NCBI GenBank assembly: GCA_002633025.1
Contig: NMRB01000055.1
Coordinates: 606,510 to 670,509, forward strand
Reading direction: 5' to 3'
Source: Notospermus geniculatus
Lineage: Eukaryota; Nemertea; Pilidiophora; Heteronemertea; Lineidae
Length of the DNA: 64,000 bases
The notes beneath the pieces are model-generated. The model ran no database searches. It worked only from the letters and a program-made list of their open reading frames with translations, and was not told the origin of the DNA. Both the position numbers and the translations under genes were made by a program. Shown here in pieces: positions 36,201 through 40,696 of this stretch. Within the stretch, counting starts at the first letter, position 1, and every line of letters begins with the position of its first letter.

Positions 36201-37727
36201 AAGCCCAGGGTATCCTCTCCCATGATATAAGAAATGCGAAAGAAAAGTGCCTTTTTTCATGGCTTTTGCTTTACCATGCTTTAGAGAACATATAGGCCTA
36301 CTTGATAACAATGCTGTTGCAGACTTTCACACGTATACAATGCCAGCCCATATAAGTTCAATTAATATCTCATCAACAACACATTATACCACTCAGCCAT
36401 GCTATCATAGATTTGTATAACAGAATCATATAATATACATCAATCAATATCTACATGTACCACAGCCTTGTTATTTGCCATATGTATTACTGTTGGATTT
36501 CTTACTTTTTCCACTCAGCATATCAAATTGCTGTTGCATTGCTCTTCACATTACTTTCAGCCAACAGAGAAACTAGAATTAAAACTGTAGAGAGATTTGT
36601 CCACAGTGCTCATCACATGGTTCCGAGGCATGGGAGTGGTTTTAGGGGAAGTGAGTTGATATTTTGAGACTAATTCTATTAAATTGATATGAGATATGGT
36701 GACAGGTTGATCAGCTGCCCTGTATAAGTTACAAGTGATAACACCCATAGATCTGTACAAGAAGATATGGTGAAACACAGTTGATCATTTATCACTGTCA
36801 TGTACAAGTTATAAGTGGTAACACCCGTGTACAAGATATGGGGACACAGTTGATCAACTTTCACAAACAAGTTATAAGTGGTAACACCCGTAGGTCTGTA
36901 CAAGATATGGTGACACAATTGATCAACTTTCACATACAAGTTATAAGTGGTAACACCCATAGATATGTACAAGATATGGTGACACAGTTGATCAACTGCT
37001 GAGCAACTGCCATGTGCAATGAGGGGGTCGCCACTTCTCCACGGAAAGATGTCGCTGCGACCATATCAGGCCTTTTCATTGTCTTCAGGACGTCATCTCT
37101 GTGGCAATGTGCGGTGCGAGCATGAAGCCACAACGTCACGGCAGTGTGACGTTGACATTCCGTACAACGTCACAGTGGAAAAGTGGATACGGTCGCAGCG
37201 CCATCAAATGTTAGAAAAAATTTGGCTACCTCCTCATTGATCAACTGTCCATAATAATAAAGTGTCATGTTTGTCACCCATACCCACTGAGTTTTCAATA
37301 CTGGTAGCAAGTTTACCGGAAGCTCTCATGGAGCATATTACTATCATAATGTGACCACATGTCACTTCCAAAGACAGTTTGGTGACTGGACATTTCCAGG
37401 AGTCTGCTTTTAAAGTCGATAAAAAAAGGGAACATACCTGTTTTTCATTATCCTTGCCTTTCACTGAAGAAGGAGTGATGAGTCTCTCACAGTAACATCC
37501 CTCAAGCAACGCGACACCTGATGGTTTCGGAGTCGACTCATTTTCATAATAGAATAGACAATTCTGATAAAGGGCGAACCACCGCAGTTGCCACTTGCCA
37601 GTGTCCGTGCTTTTCTTGTACAGGTATCCATTGAGTGTGTTCTCCTGGCGAGCCTTTGCAGCCAGATGCAGAAGCTGGTTCTCATTCAGGCGAATAGCTT
37701 TTTGCATGGTTGCAAATCAACTCACAG
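203..37727 (-). CDS. RASGRF: Ras-GRF guanine nucleotide exchange factor, 5' part of gene (spliced, partial)
   Basis: Ras-GRF proteins are calcium/calmodulin-responsive exchange factors that activate Rho/Rac GTPases through a DH-PH unit and Ras through a C-terminal CDC25 domain, at the plasma membrane and often in neurons. Eleven consecutive coding exons with compatible phases were read by eye. Residues 1-126 are the N-terminal PH domain, 127-206 a coiled coil, 207-235 an IQ motif ([14 protein letters not shown]), about 240-430 the DH domain ([19 protein letters not shown]), and 460-542 the start of the second PH domain. Order and spacing match remembered vertebrate RASGRF1/2 almost residue for residue. 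About 700 residues (rest of PH2, REM, CDC25) should lie left of the window. Both end exons are affected by structure: exon 1 exists twice, and one DH exon exists as two alternatives. Family assignment is very secure; vertebrates have two paralogues and this could be the single invertebrate ancestor-type gene. Confidence 0.96.
451..623 (-). CDS. RASGRF: Ras-GRF exon 10 (second PH domain, first part)
   Basis: The exon is 173 nt, beginning with the two bases that complete Gly459, then 57 codons. It encodes the STRGRLGSF turn and the strands [20 protein letters not shown], matching vertebrate ITRGRLGSL and QCFLFSKHLIICTR. The acceptor is TTTCTTTCAG and the donor AAG|GTGGGT. Confidence 0.94.
786..903 (-). 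CDS. RASGRF: Ras-GRF exon 9 (DH end, DH-PH linker)
   Basis: The exon is 118 nt: 39 codons plus one base. It encodes [20 protein letters not shown], then the segment ending QTFVRQ; the vertebrate counterpart is nearly identical. The acceptor is TGTTGCAG and the donor AAG|GTAAGA. It forms the end of the DH domain and the helical link to the second PH domain. Confidence 0.96.
963..1200. repeat. 78-bp unit in three tandem copies spanning the exon 8 donor
   Basis: Units begin at about 963, 1,041 and 1,120, each containing a version of cttacatgtgatgattcttc. On the minus strand this is the end of exon 8 (EELSH) plus its GTAAGT donor. The real exon end and donor are in the rightmost unit (donor at 1,155). 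The other two units carry GTAATT at 1,075 and GTAAGT at 999, and have lost about 20 internal exon bases. Reading through from exon 8 meets a stop at once (GTA AGT TGA), so the extra donors cannot extend the protein. Confidence 0.8.
1156..1266 (-). CDS. RASGRF: Ras-GRF exon 8 (DH domain, conserved region 3)
   Basis: The exon is 111 nt, 37 codons, phase 0 at both ends. It encodes [20 protein letters not shown] and continues to KLEELSH, the conserved region 3 helix that contacts Rho-family GTPases. The acceptor is TTGTTTCAG and the donor CAT|GTAAGT. The last part of the exon and its donor are repeated, degenerate, twice further downstream (see 963-1,119). Confidence 0.95.
1516..1709 (-). CDS. 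RASGRF: Ras-GRF exon 7 (DH domain core)
   Basis: The exon is 194 nt: two bases finishing Gly318, then 64 codons from [10 protein letters not shown] to [11 protein letters not shown]. The acceptor is CTTCTAG and the donor CAG|GTAAAT. The block matches the vertebrate DH segment [20 protein letters not shown] closely. The preceding G may come from either exon 6a or 6b. Confidence 0.96.
1710..3916. other. Ras-GRF intron 7, no genes
   Basis: Apart from the long inverted repeat at 2,731-2,862, I see no coding exon or recognised repeat. Short open frames here lack splice or family support. Confidence 0.6.
2731..2862. mobile_element. Palindromic MITE-like hairpin
   Basis: Arms of about 52 bp (2,731-2,783 and 2,811-2,862) are near-perfect reverse complements. 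They begin gtgataaatatcaag and contain acttccagaacttgc and ttcgaccccaac, around a 27-bp loop. A partial relative of one arm occurs at about 9,000-9,065, so this is a dispersed family. No transposase is present. Confidence 0.8.
3917..3996 (-). CDS. RASGRF: Ras-GRF exon 6b (DH domain, alternative copy 2)
   Basis: The exon is 80 nt between CATTTCAG and CTTG|GTAAGT. It encodes [19 protein letters not shown] then ENWPTLVLG. Length, phases and splice sites match exon 6a, and the encoded DH segment is intact with no stop. At the KGL position it is closer to vertebrate Ras-GRF (QGL) than 6a is. The exon is 57 nt downstream of 6a in the transcript direction, so this is a tandem exon duplication that has kept coding capacity. 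Confidence 0.95.
4054..4133 (-). CDS. RASGRF: Ras-GRF exon 6a (DH domain, alternative copy 1)
   Basis: The exon is 80 nt between ATTTCAG and CTAG|GTAAGT. With the flanking bases it encodes [19 protein letters not shown] and then ENWPTLVLG. This is the DH helix segment after conserved region 1 (vertebrate FLHQIF...WPTLVLA). It begins and ends in exactly the same phases as exon 6b. It differs from 6b at five of 28 residues (V/L, L/V, A/G, T/N, A/S). Confidence 0.95.
4553..4731. mobile_element. Palindromic MITE in the intron before exon 6a
   Basis: Outer ends ttgggccgt and acggcccat are inverted. Inside is a tight hairpin at about 4,660-4,708 with arms containing cagccagacttt and aaagtctggctg. 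It has no coding capacity. It ends about 30 bp from the exon 5 donor. Confidence 0.7.
4764..5017 (-). CDS. RASGRF: Ras-GRF exon 5 (IQ motif and DH domain start)
   Basis: The exon is 254 nt: 84 codons plus two bases (AG). It opens with [17 protein letters not shown], a calmodulin-binding IQ motif. It continues into the DH domain with conserved region 1 ([14 protein letters not shown]) and the near-invariant [20 protein letters not shown] stretch, ending SIFLN. Acceptor TTTCAG|GTG and donor AACAG|GTAAAT are good. The AG left over must be completed by the T or C that begins either alternative exon 6. Confidence 0.97.
5018..5826. other. Ras-GRF intron 4, no genes
   Basis: Non-coding. A short tandem motif of ggtttaaaacc (about 5,070-5,116) forms overlapping palindromes. 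Nothing else is recognised. Confidence 0.6.
5827..5910 (-). CDS. RASGRF: Ras-GRF exon 4 (acidic-basic linker before IQ)
   Basis: The exon is 84 nt, 28 codons, phase 0 at both ends, between a TTTTTCAG acceptor and an AAG|GTAAGA donor. It ends [12 protein letters not shown], which corresponds to the conserved DEDSDIKKIKK just before the IQ motif in vertebrate Ras-GRF. Skipping it would keep the frame and shorten the linker by 28 residues, so it could be a cassette; there is no direct evidence of that. Confidence 0.93.
6108..6264 (-). CDS. RASGRF: Ras-GRF exon 3 (coiled coil)
   Basis: The exon is 157 nt: the first base completes Ser126, then 52 codons follow. The acceptor is TTTTTACAG and the donor AAG|GTAAAA. 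It encodes a charged heptad-rich helix with [12 protein letters not shown], matching the vertebrate QKYLHLLQIVETE segment that links the PH domain to the IQ motif. Helix-breaking residues are absent across about 50 residues, consistent with the known coiled coil. Confidence 0.94.
6265..7619. other. Ras-GRF intron 2, no genes
   Basis: Unique non-coding sequence. Open frames at 7,234-7,646 have no family resemblance or splice-site support. Confidence 0.55.
7620..7692. repeat. Near-perfect 70-nt hairpin
   Basis: Core arms of 23 bp (7,631-7,653 and 7,658-7,680; caaaattgctgcttgacttt and its complement) are perfect with a 4-nt loop. Pairing continues outward with one or two mismatches to about 33 bp. 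It lies roughly 100 nt downstream of the exon 2 donor in the transcript. It could be a minimal MITE or a young small-RNA hairpin. Confidence 0.8.
7788..7894 (-). CDS. RASGRF: Ras-GRF exon 2 (PH domain C-terminal half)
   Basis: The exon is 107 nt. It follows the acceptor TTTCATTGCAG and ends AG|GTAAGT in phase 2. It encodes residues 91-125, including the closing PH helix ([12 protein letters not shown], compare DEWVAAIAHA in vertebrates). It is too short and too interrupted to appear as a long reading frame. It aligns without gaps to the vertebrate segment that follows EKQ. Exon 1 ends in phase 0, as required. Confidence 0.95.
7895..8461. other. Long Ras-GRF intron, no recognised feature
   Basis: Non-coding. 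No repeat family or exon is recognised. Confidence 0.5.
8462..8700. repeat. Minisatellite, about 60-bp unit, four copies
   Basis: Repeated motifs are ctctgaagttccattcc, actacaacaagat and cttgttggagc, with decay in the last copy. The plus-strand open frame across it is a by-product of the repeat. Confidence 0.8.
9000..9065. repeat. Partial relative of the 2.7 kb hairpin family
   Basis: It carries ccccggttggggtcgaaaat, tcgcaaaactctgg and tttatttatcat, matching one arm of the 2,731-2,862 element in order. The other arm is missing. Confidence 0.6.
9089..9298. mobile_element. MITE with inverted ends, family member 1
   Basis: Ends ccaaaactg...aggtcac...cctggctttgcc and ggcaatc...gaccttacaa...ttttgg are inverted. 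A second member with the same ends and internal aaatcaaaagcg lies at 23,541-23,710. Confidence 0.7.
9299..11507. other. Long Ras-GRF intron, no recognised feature
   Basis: Open frames up to 128 codons occur on both strands (for example 10,036-10,422), but they overlap each other, lack splice support and resemble no family I know. Confidence 0.5.
11508..11720. mobile_element. Foldback MITE with about 105-bp arms
   Basis: The element is almost one complete inverted repeat. It starts aagcctgccgcacactggag and ends with the reverse complement of this. Both arms contain ctatctgctgagc, gcgtatttt and gagttttct, with the centre at cctcgcgag. No coding capacity. Confidence 0.9.
11883..12574. mobile_element. 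Dispersed non-autonomous element, copy 1
   Basis: It starts near aaatggtccatggaccatg with tcacctgggtga, and ends gcaccatcgtaatagctcac...gagctaaaaagg. A diverged copy with the same two ends lies at 27,062-27,573, and a 5'-truncated copy at 12,841-13,333. No protein-coding potential is seen. Confidence 0.75.
12086..13503. repeat. Direct duplication of a 663-bp unit (12,086-12,748 and 12,841-13,503)
   Basis: Both units run from cttggtaaccatattatt to caccacacaatg with only scattered substitutions. They include the 3' part of the dispersed element and adjacent unique sequence. The 92 bp between them is a truncated GGTGTT-rich palindromic element. Confidence 0.9.
12749..12840. mobile_element. GGTGTT-rich MITE, decayed copy
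   Basis: It begins ggtgatttcaaagttggtgt and carries repeated gttggtgttagtgttggtgt. The complete relative at 14,236-14,325 has the matching inverted end. Confidence 0.6.
13499..15051. repeat. Direct duplication of an about 735-bp unit (13,499-14,235 and 14,323-15,051)
   Basis: Both units run from caatgtcagcactccagtca to gacagttttctatt, differing by substitutions and small indels. The GGTGTT-rich MITE lies between them. Open frames in the units (for example 13,889-14,074) are not conserved intact between copies, so they are not coding. Confidence 0.9.
14236..14325. mobile_element. GGTGTT-rich MITE with inverted ends
   Basis: The left end acttcaaagttggtgtt and the right end aacaccaactttgaaatca are inverted, around a (ggtgtta)-like core with a central gttaacacc palindrome. 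Confidence 0.75.
15052..15809. other. Long Ras-GRF intron, no recognised feature
   Basis: Non-coding and unique as far as can be seen. Confidence 0.5.
15810..17053. repeat. Minisatellite, about 75-bp unit
   Basis: Each unit contains ctctccagacaggtgacagc, tcaccatttcaacaggc and aacaaccactctcttctc. About 15 units are interrupted by a MITE at 16,611-16,786 and cut by an assembly gap. Reading frames through it are artefacts. Confidence 0.93.
16611..16786. mobile_element. MITE inserted inside the minisatellite
   Basis: It has inverted ends aaggcgctcctccac and gtggagcagcacctt and longer inner arms (gacagttttctcgcagaagt). It is flanked by TA on both sides where neighbouring repeat units read cactaacagg. 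This fits insertion of a TA-targeting (Tc1/mariner-type) MITE. Confidence 0.85.
17054..17419. other. Assembly gap (366 N)
   Basis: A run of N between two different minisatellite types; the repeat probably broke the assembly. Confidence 1.
17420..17970. repeat. Minisatellite, about 34-bp unit
   Basis: Repeated accatttcagaagacagtg and tctgctatcttct motifs, with variants agcagaaggtgactgc. It is related in flavour (accatttcag) to the 75-bp array across the gap. Confidence 0.88.
18451..18660. repeat. About 30-bp periodic array of CCAAT(C) boxes
   Basis: CCAAT occurs at 18,451, 18,512, 18,540, 18,591, 18,620 and 18,650, with CAAATCAG at 18,482. Intervals are 28-31 bp except one of 51. Most read ccaatcagca while the sequence between differs, so the motif is the best-conserved part of an old minisatellite. 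It lies in the long Ras-GRF intron. Binding by NF-Y is a possibility, not shown. Confidence 0.7.
18661..19208. other. Long Ras-GRF intron, no recognised feature
   Basis: Non-coding and unique as far as can be seen. Confidence 0.5.
19209..23007. repeat. Direct duplication of a 1.85-1.95 kb unit (19,209-21,062 and 21,063-23,007)
   Basis: Unit 1 abuts unit 2 exactly: both start gtcgttgctgccaatgactg and end tagctttgcaattgtaa. They differ by scattered substitutions and short indels. Unit 1 has an N and a G-run at 19,687-19,700 in place of about 95 bp present in unit 2 (from 21,541). Both contain a CpG-rich part (20,280-20,520; 22,215-22,460) with many gtacgt and acgtac words. No exon is recognised. 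Confidence 0.93.
23008..23540. other. Long Ras-GRF intron, no recognised feature
   Basis: Non-coding. A small palindrome ttaattaaccaccatattat...tggttaattatgg lies at about 23,457-23,492. Confidence 0.5.
23541..23710. mobile_element. MITE with inverted ends, family member 2
   Basis: Left arm gcagttttaaggtcacagag, cctggctttgcccctggg; right arm cccaggcaatgccaggc, ctgtgaccttacaacggcag. This is the same family as 9,089-9,298. Confidence 0.78.
24285..25040. repeat. Minisatellite, 24-bp unit (block A)
   Basis: The unit agtcactttcttcaccatca is repeated about 30 times with variants (attagcaag, gtcaatgag). The block B version at 33,700-34,245 is about 200 bp shorter. Confidence 0.95.
25041..27061. 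other. Block A unique intron sequence
   Basis: No gene. An interrupted palindrome at about 25,890-26,080 has agactgttccaaaataccca and its complement tgggtattttggaacagtct, with several gggtattcttgggtgttctt words, and resembles a foldback element. The block B equivalent is 35,090-35,275. Confidence 0.6.
27062..27573. mobile_element. Dispersed non-autonomous element, copy 2, interrupted
   Basis: Same ends as 11,883-12,574: aatggtccatggaccatg at the left, caccatcgtaagagctcac and gagctaaaaagg at the right. The middle is deleted relative to copy 1, and a second element is inserted at 27,196-27,333. Confidence 0.8.
27196..27333. mobile_element. Nested palindromic MITE
   Basis: Ends aggcccctttcgaaagtc and gactttcgaaagggacct are inverted. 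Inner arms ctcgccccaggtcaaaa and ttttgacctggggcgag pair around a short loop. The host element reads gagacgatccagtc where it is uninterrupted (12,325 and 13,080), which dates this insertion after the host. Confidence 0.9.
28225..28545. repeat. Minisatellite, about 65-70-bp unit (block A)
   Basis: Units contain gttataagtggtaacacccg, tgtacaagatatggtgacac and agttgatcaactttcaca. The block B equivalent is 36,690-37,005. Confidence 0.92.
28764..29053 (-). CDS. RASGRF: Ras-GRF exon 1, copy A (duplicate first coding exon)
   Basis: This is the same exon as at 37.4 kb: the same 90-residue peptide, 20-nt leader, acceptor (CCTTTGCAG) and donor (CAG|GTATGT). It lies inside block A of the head-to-tail duplication. 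If copy B were spliced onto copy A, the next codons would be CTG TGA, an immediate stop, so only one copy can contribute to a transcript. It may be a true alternative first coding exon or the second haplotype retained in the assembly; the sequence alone cannot decide. Confidence 0.9.
29085..29225. repeat. 21-bp minisatellite upstream of exon 1 (block A)
   Basis: The unit gcaagcaaacctttgatatc is repeated about 7 times, 30 bp upstream of the exon 1 acceptor in the transcript direction. A longer array of the same unit is at 29,985-30,250. Confidence 0.95.
29394..29805. mobile_element. Insertion specific to block A, with long hairpin
   Basis: Block B reads straight through at about 38,085. The insert begins near tatcatatat and ends near catatgata. 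Its right part is a 135-bp hairpin (about 29,657-29,793) with arms including atgagctgagctgta and gaccccgtatcatccctcgg. Two direct copies of aaaatcaggac and gatacagatttcaactgttg-like words precede it. No open frame of note. Confidence 0.85.
29985..30250. repeat. 21-bp minisatellite, second array (block A)
   Basis: The unit ctgcaagccaacctttgata is repeated about 12 times. Block B equivalent: 38,275-38,645. Confidence 0.95.
31135..31480. repeat. Minisatellite, about 31-bp unit (block A)
   Basis: Unit ggtctggtgatatcaaaggt plus gcacactgaaaa, about 10 copies. Block B equivalent: 39,535-40,015, interrupted by a MITE. Confidence 0.93.
31684..32136. mobile_element. Non-autonomous hAT-like element, 453 bp, block A only
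   Basis: Ends cccgggggggtcactccc and gggagtgacccccccggg are perfect inverted repeats. The flanks are 8-bp direct repeats GAATAAAA (31,676-31,683 and 32,137-32,144). Block B has the uninterrupted site at 40,202-40,209 with a single GAATAAAA. An 8-bp target duplication is typical of hAT transposons. The interior is GC-rich and has no transposase. Confidence 0.92.
32586..33432. repeat. Right part of block A, matched at 43,583-44,420
   Basis: It starts gaatcagataaatcaaaatt in both copies and is collinear to the block ends. In block B it is separated from the rest of the shared sequence by 2.9 kb. Open frames inside (32,724-32,975; 43,693-43,971) are partly shared but have no family resemblance. 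Confidence 0.9.
33700..34245. repeat. Minisatellite, 24-bp unit (block B)
   Basis: Same 24-bp unit as 24,285-25,040, with fewer copies. Confidence 0.95.
35923..36143. other. Assembly gap (221 N)
   Basis: It replaces the block B equivalent of 26,733-27,645, about 0.9 kb in block A. Either the gap size is only an estimate or block B lacks the transposon pair found there in block A. Confidence 1.
36690..37005. repeat. Minisatellite, about 65-70-bp unit (block B)
   Basis: Same unit as 28,225-28,545; the unit variants are arranged differently. Confidence 0.92.
37021..37237. mobile_element. 217-bp insertion specific to block B
   Basis: Block A reads catgtgcaattgatcaactg without interruption (28,551-28,570). 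The insert has short inverted ends tgagggggt and acctcctca and inner inverted pieces (gtcgctgcgaccatatc; gatacggtcgcagcg). No target duplication is evident. GC-rich, no family recognised. Confidence 0.85.
37438..37727 (-). CDS. RASGRF: Ras-GRF exon 1, copy B (start codon, PH domain N-terminal half)
   Basis: Coding bases 37,438-37,707 give 90 codons beginning [10 protein letters not shown], a start almost identical to vertebrate Ras-GRF. They include the PH strands with [20 protein letters not shown] and end in phase 0 at CAG|GTATGT. Twenty untranslated bases precede the ATG, and before them lies a good acceptor (TTTTCCTTTGCAG), so a further non-coding 5' exon should exist upstream. An in-frame TGA sits a few codons before the ATG, which fixes the start. 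The encoded peptide is identical to that of copy A at 28,764-29,033. Copy B is the outermost copy, nearest the expected promoter. Confidence 0.93.
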
Positions 37728-37754
37728 CTGCAAAGGAAAACAATGAGATGAGAA

Positions 37755-37915
37755 TCAGAGCAAGCAAACCTTTGATATCTGCAAGCAAACCTTTGATATC
37801 TGCAAGCAAACCTTTGATATCTGCAAGCAAACCTTTGATATCAGCAAGACAACCTTTGATATCTGCAAGCAAACCTTTGATATCTGCAAGCAAACAATTG
37901 ACATCAGCAAGACAA
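37755..37915. repeat. 21-bp minisatellite upstream of exon 1 (block B)
   Basis: Same unit and position relative to exon 1 as 29,085-29,225, with about one more copy. Confidence 0.95.
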
Positions 37916-38274
37916 CCTTTTTGGAACTGCTGTTCAGAAGTAGACCTTGGAAAGTCCTGAACCAGGCAAGGACACGGAGACTTGGAAGAAGAAAACAGGA
38001 CCCTCGACTTTTGGCATTTGCAAATCTTTATTCCAAGCAATCCAATTTACAGGCCTGAGAATAAAAGGGACCCAATACAAAACTGCTTAATATTTAGAAA
38101 GGTTTCATAATCAGGAAAAGAAGGCAAGCCTGGATAGGCATAACCTTAACTGACGACTTTAGGTATAGGCCTATAGGCCTAGGAAGTTACACAACATAAC
38201 TTAATAAGGGAACAAGTACATGAACATCAAATTTTAAAAGAATTCTGTAGACCGTAAAGGAAGGTGACCCTATT

Positions 38275-38645
38275 CCACAACAACTGCAAGCCAACCTTTG
38301 ATATCTGCAAGCCAACCTTTGATATCTGCAAGCAAACCTTTGATATCTGCAAGCAAACCTTTAATATCTACAGGGCAACCTCTAATATCTGCAAACCTGC
38401 AAGCCAACCTTGATACCTGCAAGCCAACTTTGATATCTGCAAGCAAAGTTTGATATCTGCAAGCAAACCTTTGATAACTGCAAGCCAATTTGATATCTGC
38501 AAGCCATCATTTGATATCTGCAGGCCAACCTTGATATCTGCAATGAGCGAAGCTTTGATATCTGCAAGCAAACCTTTGATAACTGCAAGCCAATTTGATA
38601 TCTGCAAGCCATCATTTGATATCTGCAGGCCAACCATTGATATCC
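38275..38645. repeat. 21-bp minisatellite, second array (block B)
   Basis: Same unit as 29,985-30,250. About 100 bp longer, with an internal duplication of several units around caatgagcgaagc. Confidence 0.95.
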
Positions 38646-39534
38646 GGTGGGCAACCAGTAGAATATTTCCCTATGTTGTTCAGATAACATTGTTAGTGGA
38701 TCACCCTGTCCAGAAACATACCAACACAGGTGGTCAATATTTAATATTTACTAAAAAGGGTTGATGGTGATGGAATTCCCAATGAAAGGGTTAATGACAT
38801 TTAATCAATTATGCGTTGGATCCAATAACCATGCAGGGAAGTAGAGAAACACATATGGAGGCTACATACGTGTATGAAATGTAAATAAGGGCACTGTGCC
38901 CCAGGCTATGATGTAGAACACTGTTTGGTGTGCAATTAATGCATTTATATCAAGTTTGTTAACAATGGCATTGAATAGGCCTACTTGTCAAGGTTACTTG
39001 CATGTGATATTAACAATTGCAATAACCAGCAACAGGAAAAGATGGAAAATTATTTAACTTGCCATTGTATTGTTGCATTTCAGTTGCAGAGCTGCAAAAC
39101 CAAGCTGCTGTTAATCCATCTTTGGATACAGAATTCACCCTTGCCCAGATAAAAGGCCGATCAAGTAACAACATCCATCTAACACCCAGCAAAATAGAGT
39201 AAGACAATTTCTGAGACACGCTGTATGATGTATAACTTCACCTGTCAGCTCACCCTTGGATAAACAGATCAGTGTTCCTCATAGTAGTGTGAATGTTAGC
39301 GCAAGTACCCAGACAATATTGTGCTACGTTATATTGCTACATTACCGGCAGATAATTGGCGATTGTTAGCTGGTCGATAAAGATAATAAGTAATGATTGT
39401 TGGGGCACAACATCACAATATGACGGACTTGAGTCGGACATGAATAATCCACTTGAGACAGTTGATGGCATTGATTTATCATTCCTATGATATCATTAAC
39501 TTCACTCACTGATCCTTAAAGGTACATGATGAAA

Positions 39535-40015
39535 AGATCTAGTGAAATTAAAGGTGCATGCCAAAAATGGCGATACTTAAAGGTGAAGACTGAAAAGGTT
39601 TGGAGATATCAAATGTGCACACTAAAAAGGTCTGGTGATATCAAATGTGCATACTGAAAAGGTCTGGTGATATCAAATGTGCACACTGAAAAGGTCTGTG
39701 ATATTAAAGGTGCACACTGAAAAGGTCTGGGGATATTAAAGGTGCACACTGAAAAGGTGTGGTGATCAAAGGTGCACACTGAAAAGATCTGGGGCCGTAT
39801 TCTAGAAGCTTCCTTAAGCCTAAGGTCTACCTTTAGCTATTGTTTGCAGGGTAGAATACAAAAGATTAAAGTGGACCTTAGAGTTAAGGAGGCTTCTAGA
39901 ATACGGGCCCTGGTGATATCAAAGGTGTGCACTGAAAAGTTCTGGTGATTTGAAAGGAGCACACTCAAGGTTTGCTGAAAAGGTCCAGTCTAGCCAAGCA
40001 CACTGAAAAGGGCTC
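39535..40015. repeat. Minisatellite, about 31-bp unit (block B)
   Basis: Same unit as 31,135-31,480, with the MITE at 39,793-39,909 inside it. Confidence 0.93.
39793..39909. mobile_element. 117-bp MITE specific to block B
   Basis: Inverted ends ggccgtattctagaagc and gcttctagaatacgggcc, flanked by CTGG on both sides. Block A has the empty site gatctggtgatatc at about 31,375-31,393. Confidence 0.9.
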
Positions 40016-40696
40016 CTTAATGAGATTATCATCATGAACTAGACATGGCAAGTGGCATGACCTATTCCTGCAACTAACCACTCAATGCCTCAATCATTTG
40101 GCCTCTTTTTCATTAGGCCTACAGCAGACCCTGGACAAACTGCCACAATTATTTCACCACCAAATACAATTAAGGCTAATATTCTAGCAGAGGAGCAGGA
40201 TGAATAAAAACAAAAGGTTTCTGTGTCAAATGATAAAAATAGCATTGTGCCTCTTTTGCTCCAACTGCTTCATAGGCCTACCGTACATAGGCCTATCACC
40301 AGCGACAACTTTACTGCTGTCATCATATTCAGGTATGGTATAAACTCGCATATTTAAAAGAAAACCCCTTATCGCCTTCTCTCTATTTTCATGCCCTTAT
40401 ACAACCCATTTGTCCTCAACAGGGACCACACACACAATTCGTCTTCACACCTAACGAAGCACAGAAGCACCTACCGCAACCCAACAGGTAGTCAGTCACC
40501 TGGCGATGGGAGAACCGAACGGGTATTACCATCATCATTACACGGCGGCAAGCACGGCAGACGAGGCCGCGACATCGACATTAATCATTGGAAAAAATAC
40601 AGCCAAAAGCAGCAAATCAACTCGTAATACGTACCTTATGAATGTTTCGTTTGTGTGTTACATCCCTGTATTTTTCCGTGCAAATAGATGCAAAGA

